A stretch of 64,000 nt of DNA from Pyrrhosoma nymphula (GCA_963573305.1 OY754329.1:14103200-14167199), one strand, 5' to 3'. Positions 23,080-35,718 are shown, numbered from the stretch's first letter. Made by a program: numbers and translations. Notes: generated by a model not told the origin, from the sequence alone.

Positions 23080-25225
23080 GCGCTCAAAGATTAAATGGCC
23101 ATGTTCAATGTATAATTATGAGCTGTATGTCACCATTAGCATGTTGCAAAGAATTCCTCCCCTTCAAACGAGCCGGCATTGTCAAGGCATTTTTTCTTCG
23201 ATCGCCTGATCTAGTCTTTTCTCATTCCCAGAGGTTTACCCAAGTCCAAACGTATTCCAAAAGCAGAAAAACTAAAAAAAGCTTTTTTAGTCTCCGTCCA
23301 TGGCACATATGCCCTCCTCCACGAAATTTAATCCCAATCAACTCCGCAGATATTCGTCCGATGGCACAACGTGCGGTACATGAAAAGTTTACTCTCATGG
23401 TAATTCAAAAGCCACTGTAACCTTTCAGGTTTTTAGCCAGTACATATCGTTTCCACAAAGAAGTGTGGTCACAGTAATAGCTACACTATCACATTACACT
23501 ATCACAAAACTATTACTACTATTTGTTAATTCTCATTATGAGGTGGGAGATTCTCGATTTCAATTTCATTCATGGTGAAGGTGATACAATTAATGCTGAT
23601 ACTTAAGGTTTCCTCACATTATTTTTAATTTATAAATATGTGTAAAATCACGAGACGAAATAAGAAAACGAAAGAAAAATGTGAAAAAATCGTGCATACA
23701 TCTTGGAAAAACCAGTCTCAGGGCTGATCGTAGCTGAAGTTAACGATTAAATTGAGACTAGACCACTTACAAGACATAAGGTTTAATGTGAAGTTGCTGT
23801 AGAGCTGCATTTTTACGTATACTCTGTATACTAAAGTGAATGATATGAGCAACTTTATTTCACCATCGTATTTTTAATGTTACACTTTTATTAAAACGAA
23901 CTACTCGGTGTATCAGTGACGCATGTGAATTCATCATTATTGGCTATCAACTGGAGGCGTTTGTAAATCGAAGGAATGAAATGGATAAAGGATGAAACGG
24001 GTCCCTGACATAGCTACAGACGTGTGACGCGTACAGATACTCGGGAGAAACCTTAAATGAAAAGATACACGGCACATGGTAAGGCGGTCGTTCAATGGCT
24101 TCGTACTTATGCGTTCGAACTCTATTCAGCGGCTGCATCTCACCCGCTTACTTCCCCTTCCTCTCTCCTTTGATTCGAGGGATAAGCATAGTAAACGAGG
24201 TACGGAAGATGCGTGCAGACGAAGGGCGGAAATTTGTGTTCCCAGGTTGTGACAGGAGGTAGAGGAAGTGAAGGCTGCTTTCATTGAAGCGAAACAATGG
24301 AAAAAAGCGTAGTCATCAGCGATCTCATCAGCGGAGTCTTTGATTCCAAAGACTTCGCAGTATCCCATCCCAGTAGCAAGTTCTGATAGAGCTAAAATAC
24401 ATAAAAATGTATGTTTTCCAATACAATATATATTACCAGCATGATTTTTATTACTTAACCAGAAAACTTCTCCTAATTAGGTAATTGATTGTGATAACTT
24501 CCTTTTTAAGAATTAACTCACATGTGCAATGAACCAGGTATTCATAAGTCAATGAATTGGCACCACGCGAATATTTACCGCATTTCATTCCACAGTCATA
24601 GTTGCAAACATGGAGGGCAAATGACTTTAAATACTTGATTCCCGTGGCATTAAAGTAAACAGTCATTTTGCTGTGAATTAGTCGGAATTTATCCTTTATC
24701 ACCACTGCATTATTTTATCTGATAGCCAGAGTTTATTATTTGTGAAATATTTAGGCATTTTAACATTTCGCGTAAGGCAGGGGAATTATCTAAAAAATAA
24801 ACAATGAGCGAGGCTCGCTCACAGCGAGGCGGGGTCTGCTTTATGTCAGCCGTGCTCCGGAGCTTTGGGAATTTTTGGACTGCTTCGAGCAGAGAACACC
24901 GACGACACTTGCTTTCAGTAGACCTGACGGTAAGCAAGAAGGTGATACCCCGTTTATATTCCTTAAATCTTCCCCTTCTCCCATCCCAAACTCCTTTTAA
25001 TTTCATTTCCGGCTATGATGTGTATTTAAAAGCGTAATTAACAGGTCACGATCCGAAACACCGTTATCCTTATACCAACAAAGTTGTCCTTATACCCAAC
25101 TATTTATCAGTAGCAAAAATTCGTCTTAGATCTTCCACCTGGTACATGACTGCATTTCCACCAACGCATTGTGTCTATACAGGACTCATGTATCGAAATG
25201 TCGGTCAAACTGCAACTATTGATCA
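23080..25225. other. Unannotated sequence
   Basis: No gene recognised. A 17-bp palindrome TGAGCGAGGCTCGCTCA lies near 24,803-24,819. Confidence 0.3.
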
Positions 25226-25227
25226 GC

Positions 25228-25775
25228 TTAAGGTAGTTTGAGCGAGTTAGTTCCCTAGTCATACAGGTTACCATATTCGAATTTTATATATAGATAGATT
25301 TCAGCGTCTGTAAGAAGTAAACATTGTAACCTTAATGGTGCAAAAATATAGTTATATATGACAAACATTATCAGTAATTAAAAAAATATATCTACTTAAT
25401 ACCTAACTTGACTAATTTTTTATACCATACGGATAAAAGGCCATCAAAAAGGCAGGCTTCTTGTGATTCTGTAAAAATTGCCGCGGTAAGTAATGGATTA
25501 TTTTTTTATAAATAGTTAAGAAGACATATAAACTATTAACCGTTTGTTTTTTGACGAAATCTAAGAGGTATAAATTTATAATATTTTTAATATTCTCCAT
25601 CTGGAGTGCACAGCCGCAATGTATCTAACCCTGTAAAACATTGTATTTTCTGGCAATTTGACCAAAAAATAGTTAGGAAAGGGGTTAATACTTTGTATTA
25701 TTGGGATGCTGAAAGAATTTCTTTAAAATGAGGTCAAATTCTAGGTGACATGATTTTTCGCTCAAACTACCTTAA
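25228..25775. mobile_element. TTAA-flanked MITE, copy 1
   Basis: A 548-bp unit, counting both TTAA copies, opens TTAAGGTAGTTTGAGCGA and closes with its exact inverse. Internal landmarks shared with the other copies are GATTTCAGCGTCTGTAAGAAG, CTAACTTGACT, TTTTTTGACGAAATCTA and TTCTCCxTCTGGA. TTAA target duplication and short inverted ends suggest mobilisation by a piggyBac-type transposase, though the ends differ from the piggyBac elements in this window. Confidence 0.8.
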
Positions 25776-25829
25776 AACCCCGTGAAGAATTAGTGCTTGC
25801 TACTGGCACGCTGGAAAACCCCAGATCTC

Positions 25830-25975
25830 ACTTCACCATTCATTAAATGAATCCAAAGTAGAGGTAGGAATACAAGAGAAAAGTCCCCAAAGTTACCGGG
25901 ATTCGAACGCGAGCACTCAGTTTGGGAAGCCTGCTCTAGCCACAAGGGTAATCCGACTCCATCCCGCCTCTCTAA
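25830..25975 (-). mobile_element. tRNA-derived SINE, second family
   Basis: The minus strand carries TGTGGCTAGAGCAGGC as an A box and GCGTTCGAATCCCGGTAAC as a B box, about 35 nt apart, followed by a non-tRNA body. The cloverleaf is imperfect (no convincing anticodon arm), so I call a SINE rather than a functional tRNA. Confidence 0.55.
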
Positions 25976-25979
25976 CCAG

Positions 25980-26480
25980 CAAGTGGGCGAAGCGTTCGTG
26001 CCTTCAAAGGGCGGGCGAGGGATAGGGCGGGGAAAGCCGAAAAGGGTCGCATGGATCGAATTCCAATCTTCGATGGGGCGTGTGTGTTTGTGAGGGTGCG
26101 AAAGGGTCAGGGGATGAGCCCTTTCGCACTTTCCCTTCCTCCCACTGTAAGGATAAGGCCTCCTGCAGGGTGTCGAGGGAGGGATGTGCTCTCCTTTCTT
26201 CGCCGTGGAGGGAGTCAGGGGGCTAGGCGTGGGAGTGTGAGAGGAAGAGAAAGAGGGAAGTGGGCTTTTGGGTGTTGTGATAAGCCCCGGGTGGGAGTAA
26301 CGCGGAGACTGGCGTAGCGGGTCGCCCGCACGGGAAAAAAGGTAAAGAGGAAAAACGGATGAAGAGGGAAGGGGAAGTGTGAGGGATGTGGACTGCTGCC
26401 CCCTTTATTTCCTCCGCGCCGACGGAAGTGGTCGACGAAAACGTTTCATGGAAAAAATGCTGAGGTATATCGTGGGTGGG
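25980..26480. other. Locally GC- and CpG-rich patch
   Basis: This stretch is much richer in G, C and CpG than its neighbours, with GA-rich tracts on the plus strand. It could be a CpG-rich promoter or untranslated exon; no coding domain, TATA box or initiator can be assigned. Confidence 0.35.
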
Positions 26481-26484
26481 CAAT

Positions 26485-27315
26485 GAATTTAGTCATATCA
26501 ACACGAAAAAGACATGGGTCCCCTTTTTCGGAGCCTAGAAAAGCTGAAAATGTAGATGTACGCAAAGACATTATAGTAGGTTCAATCTAAAATCGCTAAG
26601 TTGAGGGCATGAATTAATAACACCCAGATCCGTCCAGAAGTTTTCAAATCATGCCTGTGAATGATAACACTGCAGTGTCTATGTCCACCTGACTGGAAGA
26701 TTACAACATAATACTATATTACGTTATTTCATTCGAAGCTAAAACCAATGCCATGAATGAGAAGCATATATTAAATTAGACAAACTCTATCAATATTTTG
26801 ATATAGTGAAGCTAAACAATTTCAATAGATGGCAGTTAAATATTAAAATACTATAAAGTTACGTTACTTTTTATTGACATTTAATTCAAATTCTTTCGAT
26901 TAAAACCATATTCGCGTAATCTAAAGTCTACTCTATAGCCCACACGTAAGTTGATAAGTAGAGGGCCTTCAACTTTTTTAAAGTTAGATAAAATTAATAT
27001 TGAACAATGTGACCCAGGAAGAATAGTACGAAAGTGAAACTTATGTATAAGTAAATAGAAAGAAACGGGAAGAAAATGAATACACATAATGAATGCTCAC
27101 ATTGAATGAATCCACAGCAAGTTGTCTCGAACTGTACATTCTACTCTTCAAGGGTGCTTACCCTTTGTAGTTTGTATATATTCAATTTCTCTATCTATTC
27201 ACTTAGCTATAAGTTTGCTGACGCCACTCCGCGTTAGATAATAGAGTACATACGGTACATACACTGCATTCTCTTTGGATTGATGAGGTATTTAGTTCGA
27301 TTTCAATCTAGAAAA
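26485..27315. other. Unannotated AT-rich sequence
   Basis: No gene or repeat boundary seen. Confidence 0.3.
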
Positions 27316-27325
27316 CGCGTGTATA

Positions 27326-28192
27326 GTTAGGGATGGGCAAGTAAAAAAAATATATCGACAGATATCGTATCAATATTTAAAACATGTATCGATAGTTATC
27401 AAGCCAAAATTATCGATATTTTGATATATCGATAATTTTTCCAAAACAAGTGGTTCCTTAAAGTTTCACCAAAATATATAAAAAATGTTGAAGTAAAATT
27501 TGGGAAATTATGGACATGTAGAAGTAATAAAAAATCTTTTATTTTTACAATCAATTTTAATCAATCAAACCAGTATTTTTCTGATATTGATATCAGAAAC
27601 TCTCTGTTTTACATGTTCTCCCGTTAATCTACTCCTGTTGTCCAGTACCACGAAGTTATCTGCAGAAGCCACTCTTTCGGATGACACATATGAGACTTGG
27701 CATATTAAGTACTTCAGTGCGATTTCCGAAAGAACCGGAGTGAAGTGTCGGGAGTTCACCCAAAACTTCATTGGATCTTATTTCCTCTACAGTAGTGGTT
27801 GGTCCAGATACTGCTTCAGCTCGTTAGGGACAGAGCCAAGGCTAGGAACCTTTTGCGTAGTAGTGCTAAGAGATAATAGGTGTTCATGTCTGGACCAAAT
27901 TGAACTTCTATCAGCGTTCTCTCGTTCTGTTTGTGCAGATTGTACTTCTGGAGAACGTTGTCCCAATCGCCTATGTTCTAAGCGAATATCATCACTTATT
28001 TTCGTTATAGCACTAGACACCGCAGTTGGAGAAACAACTTTACAACGGTGAAGTGCTGAACAAATATATCGAATTTGATATTCGGAAAAAAATCAATTTT
28101 TGATATATCGACATGAAAAATATCGAGAATAATTATCGATAGATTAAAAAAAAATATATCGAGTTTTTGATATATCGATATTTTTTGCCCAA
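27326..28192 (-). mobile_element. Internally deleted hAT transposon
   Basis: Ends TAGGGATGGGCAA (near 27,326) and the inverse of TAGGCTTGGGCAA (near 28,192) are inverted. They are flanked by TGTATAGT and TGTACAAT, a 6/8 match consistent with an aged 8-bp hAT target duplication. Subterminal regions are full of ATCGATA/TATCGAT repeats on both sides. The inside keeps only the transposase C-terminus on the minus strand. Boundaries are good to a few bases. Confidence 0.75.
27565..28020 (-). pseudogene. hAT transposase C-terminal dimerisation domain (broken)
   Basis: One minus-strand frame, 28,020 down to 27,565, is interrupted by two in-frame stops near 27,775-27,786. The upstream part ends PSLGSVPNELKQYLDQPLL. 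The downstream part begins DPMKFWVNSRHFTPVLSEIA, followed by LKYL, VSYVSSERV and NRSRLTGEHVKQ. The W-x(8,10)-P-x-L-x-x-x-A-x-x-x-L...S-S-E-R-x-F/V-S order is the hAT dimerisation domain. The DDE catalytic core and the BED finger are absent, so the protein cannot transpose. Residues before 27,787 are only weakly assignable. Confidence 0.8.
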
Positions 28193-28199
28193 GCCTATG

Positions 28200-28860
28200 T
28201 ACAATAGTCCCCCTTAAATTTCACGTTTACAGCTTCGCCCGTTTTATATTTTTGATAACACAATATGTAGATGTAAAAATATACGTAAAAATTGTCTTAA
28301 AACTTAATGATATTTATTGGAATCAACATCTAATTAACATCTGTCATTTTTCCATTTAAATGTACTTATAACAAACAAGGCATTCCAGCATTTTTTATTT
28401 TAGCGGACCTAGAATTGTTATAATTTGATGAAGGGCTTACACGTTGTTTATAACGTTGAGAGTCTTGTGCTTGACGCTCTTACCTTCATTTCCTTTCACA
28501 TTTAATTTCCCATTTGACGGCCATTTTCACGTCTTAATTAAATTGTTTCCATGATGACCCCCGTTACTGAATTTGAGCTTTCTTTGCTTTTATTACGTAC
28601 GGGTAGGCACAGATAAAGGGATCAACAAGGCTGCCACTAATAGAGCATCCCCAAAAAAACGATGACGCACGCAACAATGGCAATCATGCATCATCACTCC
28701 ATACTAACAAGGTAGTGTATAATTTTGGTACTGGTCGCTCTTGAGCTCTTCCATATGAAGAGAGGTTATCACTCAAATGCTCCCGCTACAACTCTTAAAT
28801 TAGTCATTTAACCGGAACCTTAACGTGGCAGGCCTAAATATTCATTTTAATCTATGAAAT
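28200..28860. other. Unannotated AT-rich sequence
   Basis: No gene or repeat boundary seen. Confidence 0.3.
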
Positions 28861-28865
28861 CCAAT

Positions 28866-29116
28866 TTAAGGTACTTCGAGCGAGACATCACTTCACCTAG
28901 AATTTGATGAACGTGGCCTCATTTAAAATAAAAAAACTCTCATCTTTCCAGTGATATAAAAATATCAACCCCTTGCCGAACTAATCTTTGAGCAATTTGC
29001 CTGAAAATACAAGCTGTTTTACATGGGATAGATTATGGTTGTGCGCTCCAGAGGGAGAATATTGAAGGAAATAGGAATTTATAACTCCTAGATTTCTTCA
29101 AAAAACTGACAATGTG
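28866..29116 (+). mobile_element. TTAA MITE, copy 4, truncated
   Basis: Begins TTAAGGTACTTCGAGCGA and follows the copy at 29,240 base by base with drift (TCACTTCACCTAGAATTTGA, TTTTACATGGGATAGAT). It ends at about 29,116, where the sequence changes to the left flank of copy 2. Confidence 0.7.
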
Positions 29117-29130
29117 TATATTTACAATAG

Positions 29131-29239
29131 GTACCTACCCTACCATCGTAGTATATTCATTTAAAGTTTTCGTATGAAGGGAAAAACAGCATATCTAAAT
29201 ACAATCTAATCGAACAATGTTATTTTAATTTGACGGAAA
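29131..29239 (+). repeat. Flank shared with 33,897-34,015 (inverted)
   Basis: The segment from TACCTACCCTACCATCG to GACGGAAATTAA reappears inverted at 33,897-34,015, next to the other MITE copy. The MITE and its flank were therefore duplicated together. Confidence 0.7.
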
Positions 29240-29805
29240 TTAAGGTAGTTAGAGCGAAAAATCACTTCACCTAGAATTTGATGAATTTGGCCTCATTTTA
29301 AATAAAAAACTCTTATCTTTACAATGGTATCCAAATATCAACCTCTGGCCAAACTACTTTTCGAGCAATTTGCCTAAAAACATAAGCTGTTTTACATGGG
29401 ATAGATAACGGCTGTGCGCTCCAGGGAGAGAATATTTTTTAAAAAATTAGGAACTTCTAGCACCTAGATTTCGTCAAAAAACTAACGGTGTGTAAATTGC
29501 ATGTTTTATCAACTATTAATAAAAAATAATCTATTAATCAATACAGTATATTTTACAGAATCGCAAATATACCTGCTATTTTGAAGGGTTTTCAGCTCTA
29601 CGGCGGGAAAAAATGAGTCAAGTTAGAGACTTATGTAGCTTTATTTATTTAATTTTTGAGAATTTTTGTAATATATAACTATATCTTTGCACCAATAATA
29701 TTATAATATTTATTTCATTCTTCTTATAGACGCTGAAATAAAAAAATAAAAATTGGATATGGTCTCCATTATGACTAGGGAGCTATCTCGCTCTAACCAC
29801 CTTAA
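29240..29805 (+). mobile_element. TTAA MITE, copy 2
   Basis: 566 bp from TTAAGGTAGTTAGAGCGA to the inverse TCGCTCTAACCACCTTAA. Internal order matches copy 1 read on the opposite strand. Confidence 0.8.
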
Positions 29806-29809
29806 ATGG

Positions 29810-31650
29810 ATATTCACGCCTGGTTACCAAATAAAGATCTGTTGCTGAAGAGGAAGAAAAATTGATGACTTTGGAGATAAAAAGCAATTTTAAGAAAAAA
29901 CGACGTGAATAAGAAAATTAAATGAAAGAATTAAACATATCATTATGTTCTAGGTTACATGATAACAATTTCTATCCAATATTTTGGGAGCTAGTAATTT
30001 AAAAAAGCAAACGAATAAACAACTGCACCAAACTTTTCTAATGGGAGTAAAAGTAAACAATATTGGGATCAAAACTACCCCAAAAATAGCTTTTCGCGAA
30101 ATATGTTCGCAGTGTGCCCCAATTCTCCTACACCGGGATATTTCGTCAGAATTTCACGTTTTTTTCTTCAGTACCTAGTTTGGGCTGTGCATTGATGAGT
30201 GAACACTATCAGTCAGTCAGTACATTCAGCTCGGTACTAAGAGATTTCAGAGGCTCCTTATGAGGGATTTGGCCCGCCTAATTTGCGAAAGTGACTATCG
30301 ATAATGATTAAGGGATTGATTTGGCCTCTGAGACCCTGAGATCTCTCAAGGACATTATTATTGCCCATCAGGTTGAGGTGCGCTTGAGAAAGAAGTAAGA
30401 TCATCACGATTCACAATTTAAAAAAAAACAAAATAAATCACATGGTCATTCCAGCACGGTGTGGAAATGAATGATTATATCGCGCTTCCTGCGTCCTATT
30501 TGAGATGGCTCGTTTTAAAAAAATGGTTTTTTATGGACCGTGAGTAAACATCTAAGGATTTGGATGAACAGATGTAATTTAGTTATTGGTGACTCGAAGT
30601 TAATAAACTCGCAGTGGAGCGCCCATAAATCCTCATTTCATTTTTATAAAGCAACCGAAAAATCTCTGAAAAGGTTCCTGCATGTGATAAATTCAAACAG
30701 TGTATCTAGGATAAGTTTAAGGTTGCAGCATGGATAAGAGCGTATATCATGATGAAGAGCACTCGACGACTGACGAAATCCTAATGAATCCTCCATGGAC
30801 AGGTGAATCCGAACCCTACTTGCGTTACATTCTTGCCAATTATTTCTATCCGTCTGAAGAAGAATTATTATTATCAACAGGGCAGTGAAGAACCACTTGT
30901 TAGTATAAACCCCGCTGAAATCCACTCCGACTAAGACGAGAAGTAACTGACTAATACACCAAATAAGCAAGTGGGATATCTGGGTTATCCAGTTATGTCA
31001 ACTGATCTCTTGCATGGAAAATTTCACTCACAATGGTGTAAATCACCAGCAGCCATCAACAAAGATTGATTTTTTGTCTATTTCCCTGTCCAATCTCCTC
31101 TCAGCTAGCCGCTTCATCCTTTCATTAGTCTTCATTTGGGAGTCTGCCATATTTTCACAGATATTTGTACACCATTTAAATTCATCATCAGTAATTCTTC
31201 TCCTTTATTTCTTCTTCCTACTTTTCAGTCATCAAAGTTCTTCAAACAATCTCAATTCTCGCTCTCCAAGGCTCGCAGTGAATTTTTGATAAGGTCAACC
31301 ACGAAATTTATGCTTTTTTACAGACCTCATATTTATCTTAGTCCACATTCACCTTCAGTCCCATCAGAGTGTAAGGAAGTGCTAACATTGGTGATGGAAA
31401 CGACTATCGTCTAATTGGAGGCAAAACTAGCCGTATATTTCGTAATCTAGTTTACAGTGAATCCACTCAATTGAATTTCGTATGCTAGCAGAAGAAAATC
31501 TTTAAATAATTTGGATGAGAAATTCAAGGACCCTCTTAAGCCAAACCCAAGTCTAAATTGGGGGCCCTGCTTAATTTACCACCTTTTAAAATAAAATTGA
31601 GAGACGATTTCATTTGATGAAACGTATGGCAAATTTTCCAATCATTGCGA
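29810..31650. other. Unannotated sequence
   Basis: No gene recognised; open frames at 30,540-31,414 overlap on both strands without motifs. Confidence 0.3.
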
Positions 31651-31654
31651 TTAC

Positions 31655-31830
31655 ACTAATGATGTGGTGCACAGTCACGCGCTCGGGTGCAAAGATATAC
31701 GATACAAGATGGGTTCTTGGTGTAAACTGGCTAATACAACTGACTGGCAATTGGAAGATCCGGGTTCGAATTCCGGTCAAGTTAAAATATATTTATCATG
31801 TCAAATATCACCATCTTTGGTGTATTTGTT
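31655..31830 (+). mobile_element. tRNA-derived SINE copy
   Basis: AACTGGCTAATACAACTGAC and GATCCGGGTTCGAATTCCGG give A-box- and B-box-like motifs. These are followed by TCATGTCAAATATCACC and TTTGGTGTATTTGTTG, as in the copy at 22,945-23,075. Same family, opposite orientation. Confidence 0.6.
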
Positions 31831-31834
31831 GAAA

Positions 31835-33330
31835 TCTAATTTTAATTTTTTATTTGGGCAAAGGATGATTTACTGTCCACGGGGTGGAAATATTGGAGCA
31901 CATCTTCCATCCATCTATTTAGGCAACTTATTCAATTACATTGCCACCAATGAACCCAATAAAAACAAGGTTGAGTAAATCTACGTAATATTAAGGAATC
32001 ACGCACGTTATTTGAACGTGATTTTGAACTGGTAGTTTATTTATACCGTAGGTTGCGTTTAAATGTTGAAAGCAAGTAAATGGGAATAGAAATTCCAAGA
32101 TGTGAGTCAATTCGATGAACCCGTCCAGTCAATTAACTTTCGTACCCCGATTCTTCCATGGCTGCAAAAGGGATACACATGTGAAAGGTAGGAAGCAGTC
32201 TTTCTTTACTTTCAGGCCACTTCCGCATCATCGGCAAATAATTGAGGTGTGTAAGGGACTGTGTTAGGTGAGAGGGAAAGAAAGAGAAATAAGGCGAGGA
32301 TTCCCCGAGTGGCAGAAGTGAATTCCTGGGCTCTGAAAAGGCTTCCCAAAGGGCTATACGAGAAAACAAGAGAAGAGCGAAAGCCTCAAAGTCAGAGGAA
32401 AGCAATACGCAAAAGGATGCCCTTTCTTCATTCCTCTTAACACCTAAACTCCTGTTTTCAGGAACTATCACTTCTTCTTTTTCAAGAACAGAATCAAACA
32501 AAAGCAATCGCCTAGCCGTCCAATTCAGCGCGTGTGACGTTGAATGTAACCATCTTCACTATCCGCGAGAAGTTACAATAAATATCTAAATTGCCATAAT
32601 TTAGTGACAACTACCAGGGTTTTCCAGAAATCCACTGCATTTAAGGCTTCACTTGTTTGTTGATCAGGAATTAACCTCCACATATAGCGTGATGGAAGGT
32701 AAAATTATAAATCTTAATAACACGACTAATAAGGTTTATTAAAAGCACAACAGTCTCTCAGGTATTCCTGATTTCAAGAACGGGTGAAGGTCAACGGGAG
32801 GTTCAGGATTTAAACTCCTCAACGATTGAGGGCCTGATTGTCAAAGAAATACAAGTAACATAAGCATGAAAAACGATATAAGTGCATATGTTCTAAGTTG
32901 GCACCGTCGGATACCATCAGGTAGCTACAGGAAAAGTAATAAGTGTTCGACCGTATGATGCTGCGATCTAGCCGCCGAACACTTAAGCTAATTTGCTTTT
33001 TGTCATTTCTTACCGGAGTAAAGTGATACAGGTGACACTGGACGATGTTTGTCACTTGTATTACTTTGACTCTCAGGCCCTCAATTCCCCAATTCCCACA
33101 ATTCCACCCTAATCTTCTCTTGCTCCTCTTATCCCACGTTCTATTTTTATTACCTCCGTGTCATATTATGCGGATAGAATTCTTAGATGCGATTCTTCGG
33201 ATGAATCAATAATTTATCCAAAAGTAAAAAGTATAATCACAAATAAATTTTTCACTTATCCCAGCTGCGTTACTCTGCGAACCATGAGTATGAAAACGCA
33301 TTCGTCAACATTAAGTTATTGAAACTGTCC
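31835..33330. other. Unannotated sequence
   Basis: A 124-codon minus-strand frame at 32,133-32,507 has no motif. Nothing else seen. Confidence 0.3.
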
Positions 33331-33336
33331 CATTAT

Positions 33337-33896
33337 TTATGATGGTTTGAGCGAAATAGTTCCCTAATCATAATGGAGACCATATTAAAATTTTATTTTT
33401 TGATTTCAGCGTCTGTAAGAAGTATTTAATAAATATTGTAATATTAATGGCGAGAGATATAGCTATATAAGACCAAAATTCTCAGTAATTAAATAGATAA
33501 AGCTACATAAGTCTCTAACTTGACTCATTTTTTCCCGCTATACGGCTGAAATCCCTTCAAAACAGCAGGTGTTTTGCGCTTCTGTAAAAATTACTGTGGT
33601 GAGTAATACATTATTTTTATGAATAGTTGAAAAAACATGCAATCTACGCCACGTTAGTTTTTTGACGAAATCTAGGTGCTAGAAGTTCCTAATTTTTTCA
33701 ATATTCTCTCTCTGGAACGGACAGCCATAATCTATCCCATGTAAAACAGCTTATGTTTTTAGGCAAATTACTCGAAAAGTAGTTTGGCCAGAGGTTGATA
33801 TTTGGATACCATTGTAAAGATAAGAGTTTTTTCTTTAAAATGAGGCCAAAATCATAAAATTCTAGGTGAAGTGATTTTTAGCTCAAACTACCTTAA
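33337..33896 (-). mobile_element. TTAA MITE, copy 3
   Basis: Left end TTATGATGGTTTGAGCGA (one TTAA decayed to TTAT); right end CTCAAACTACCTTAA. Orientation is opposite to copy 2. Internal landmarks GATTTCAGCGTCTGTAAGAAG and TTTTTTGACGAAATCTAGG match. Confidence 0.8.
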
Positions 33897-34015
33897 TTTC
33901 CGTAAAATTAAAATAATATTGTTCGATTAGATTATATTTAGATATGCTGTTTTTCCCTTCATACGAAAACTTTAAATGAGTATACTACGATGGCAGGGTA
34001 GGTATGGTAAATTGA
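33897..34015 (-). repeat. Inverted duplicate of 29,131-29,239
   Basis: Contains TTGTTCGATTAGATTATATT, GCTGTTTTTCCCTTCATACG and TGGCAGGGTAGGTATGG, the reverse complement of the flank of copy 2 with a few substitutions. Confidence 0.7.
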
Positions 34016-34019
34016 CGAC

Positions 34020-35155
34020 CAGGTAATTAATTTAAACCTGGATCGTTCTCACTTAAAAGGTCAAATGTCGCGGTTGCCCCTTCCAAGGACCCATCCACTC
34101 ACCAGTGCCCTTCCTCCTAGTTCACCACTCACTCCAACTTTCTTTCTTATTACCAAACTCTCGGTCCCATCCACTTTCGCTAGCCTACCGCAGGCCCCCG
34201 AGGTAAAATCTTGAAAACGATCACCAGGGGAGTAATGAGGTGAACGACGCTTGAGCGTCTAAAATAAAGAGAGTTGATTTCCCAGAAGACGGTCGCGGTG
34301 GCAAAACGTTTGCTTCCTAGGTCTACCACACTACAACTTCAATCACAGTTCGTCAATCCTGCGGGGAATCTGCATGAACGGAATAAGAAATACCATCCTC
34401 CTATAAGGAATCCCCTTCTAGTGTCTACATTCGTTTAATAAATCGTGTGGCAGTATCTGCAAAAGCAGTGAAAGAACCAATGAACCTCGTTGACGTCATG
34501 TCTACTGTATTTCTCTAATGCCACTTACTTTCTTCACGTAAGGACACACATCAATCGCTATACTTCCTTAAACTTTTTCAAACTTTGATAGGTTTAAAAA
34601 TACCGAGAGGTCTCCTTTGAACATTTATTATCTTATTTTTTAATCTACAAACTCTCCAAAATACTCCAAAAATACTCCCTAAATACTTTAAGTATGAAAG
34701 TACTTGAATATTTACCTGGCATATAGCAATATATTACGAAGAAATGATACATAGATTCCTTATCAGCAAAGAAACCAAAGAGGACTCACCAAATGGCAAA
34801 AACTGAATTAGCTCTCTTTTGTTCCCTGGAATTACTGTCGCCAGATAACGCTGTTAGCGAGGCAATGACCAGTAGAAATGTTTAAAACACCTTCGGCGCA
34901 AAAAAATATGGCTTCGTAATCAATGATACCTCCGATTTTGAGGAACATTGTTAGCTTTGAATGGAATTTAATTGATTTTATCGCGTGTACTGCAGATATA
35001 TTCGATATGATGCACAACACTCCACTTAACGAAAGATTCAGTCAAGTATTGATATCTCACTAGAGTACAAAGCATACTGCTTTTGTTGATCGGTAAAGGA
35101 AAAAATTCTTCACCTTAATTAAGCCATAATGACGATGAATACTTAAAAAAATAGC
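34020..35155. other. Unannotated sequence
   Basis: No gene or repeat boundary supported. Confidence 0.3.
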
Positions 35156-35718
35156 AATAACACTAGAAGCGCCGGAGCTGTCATTTTGACCGTTTTTTGA
35201 ATTTCAAATGGTCCACTCTTCCTTCACGATGATCAAAAACTGTTGATATTTCGTGAATTTTAACGAATTTCTATCCTACGCCAACAAGCCAAAAATTTTG
35301 ATTCTCGGCTGCATGATTTATGAAATAATTGTTGATACACCTAAAAGCGCCGGCAGTGGTCATTTTGACCGGTATGTGTTTTCTTTCGTTTTGGTGGTGT
35401 GTATGGATACTTTCACGCAAATATTCTATTATTTAAGGTAGATTATTTTATTTATAACTCAAATTTACATTATTTTATAGTAATGAATGAGATTTATTAA
35501 CTTCAACTTTAACAAAAACTTTGGGATACACTGATTCATCACCAATTGGGTATTTTCCACGTATTTCAAACTATCGATATTCTGATTCAGTTACTTGAAC
35601 TTATTGCATTGGCTAAAAATTTTCTTATCAAATTGTATGAATTTCAGTTTTAAAAGCTAAAGAAAGTAGAAGGTTACGAATACTCCCGAGCACACTCCGA
35701 AAACAACCGAACGGCCTG

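Noticed and set aside
25885..25955. Possible functional tRNA gene
   Set aside because: A and B boxes are present but the acceptor and anticodon arms do not pair convincingly; a SINE explains it better.
27500..28051. 183-codon plus-strand frame
   Set aside because: Antisense to the hAT transposase C-terminus on the minus strand, which has clear conserved blocks.
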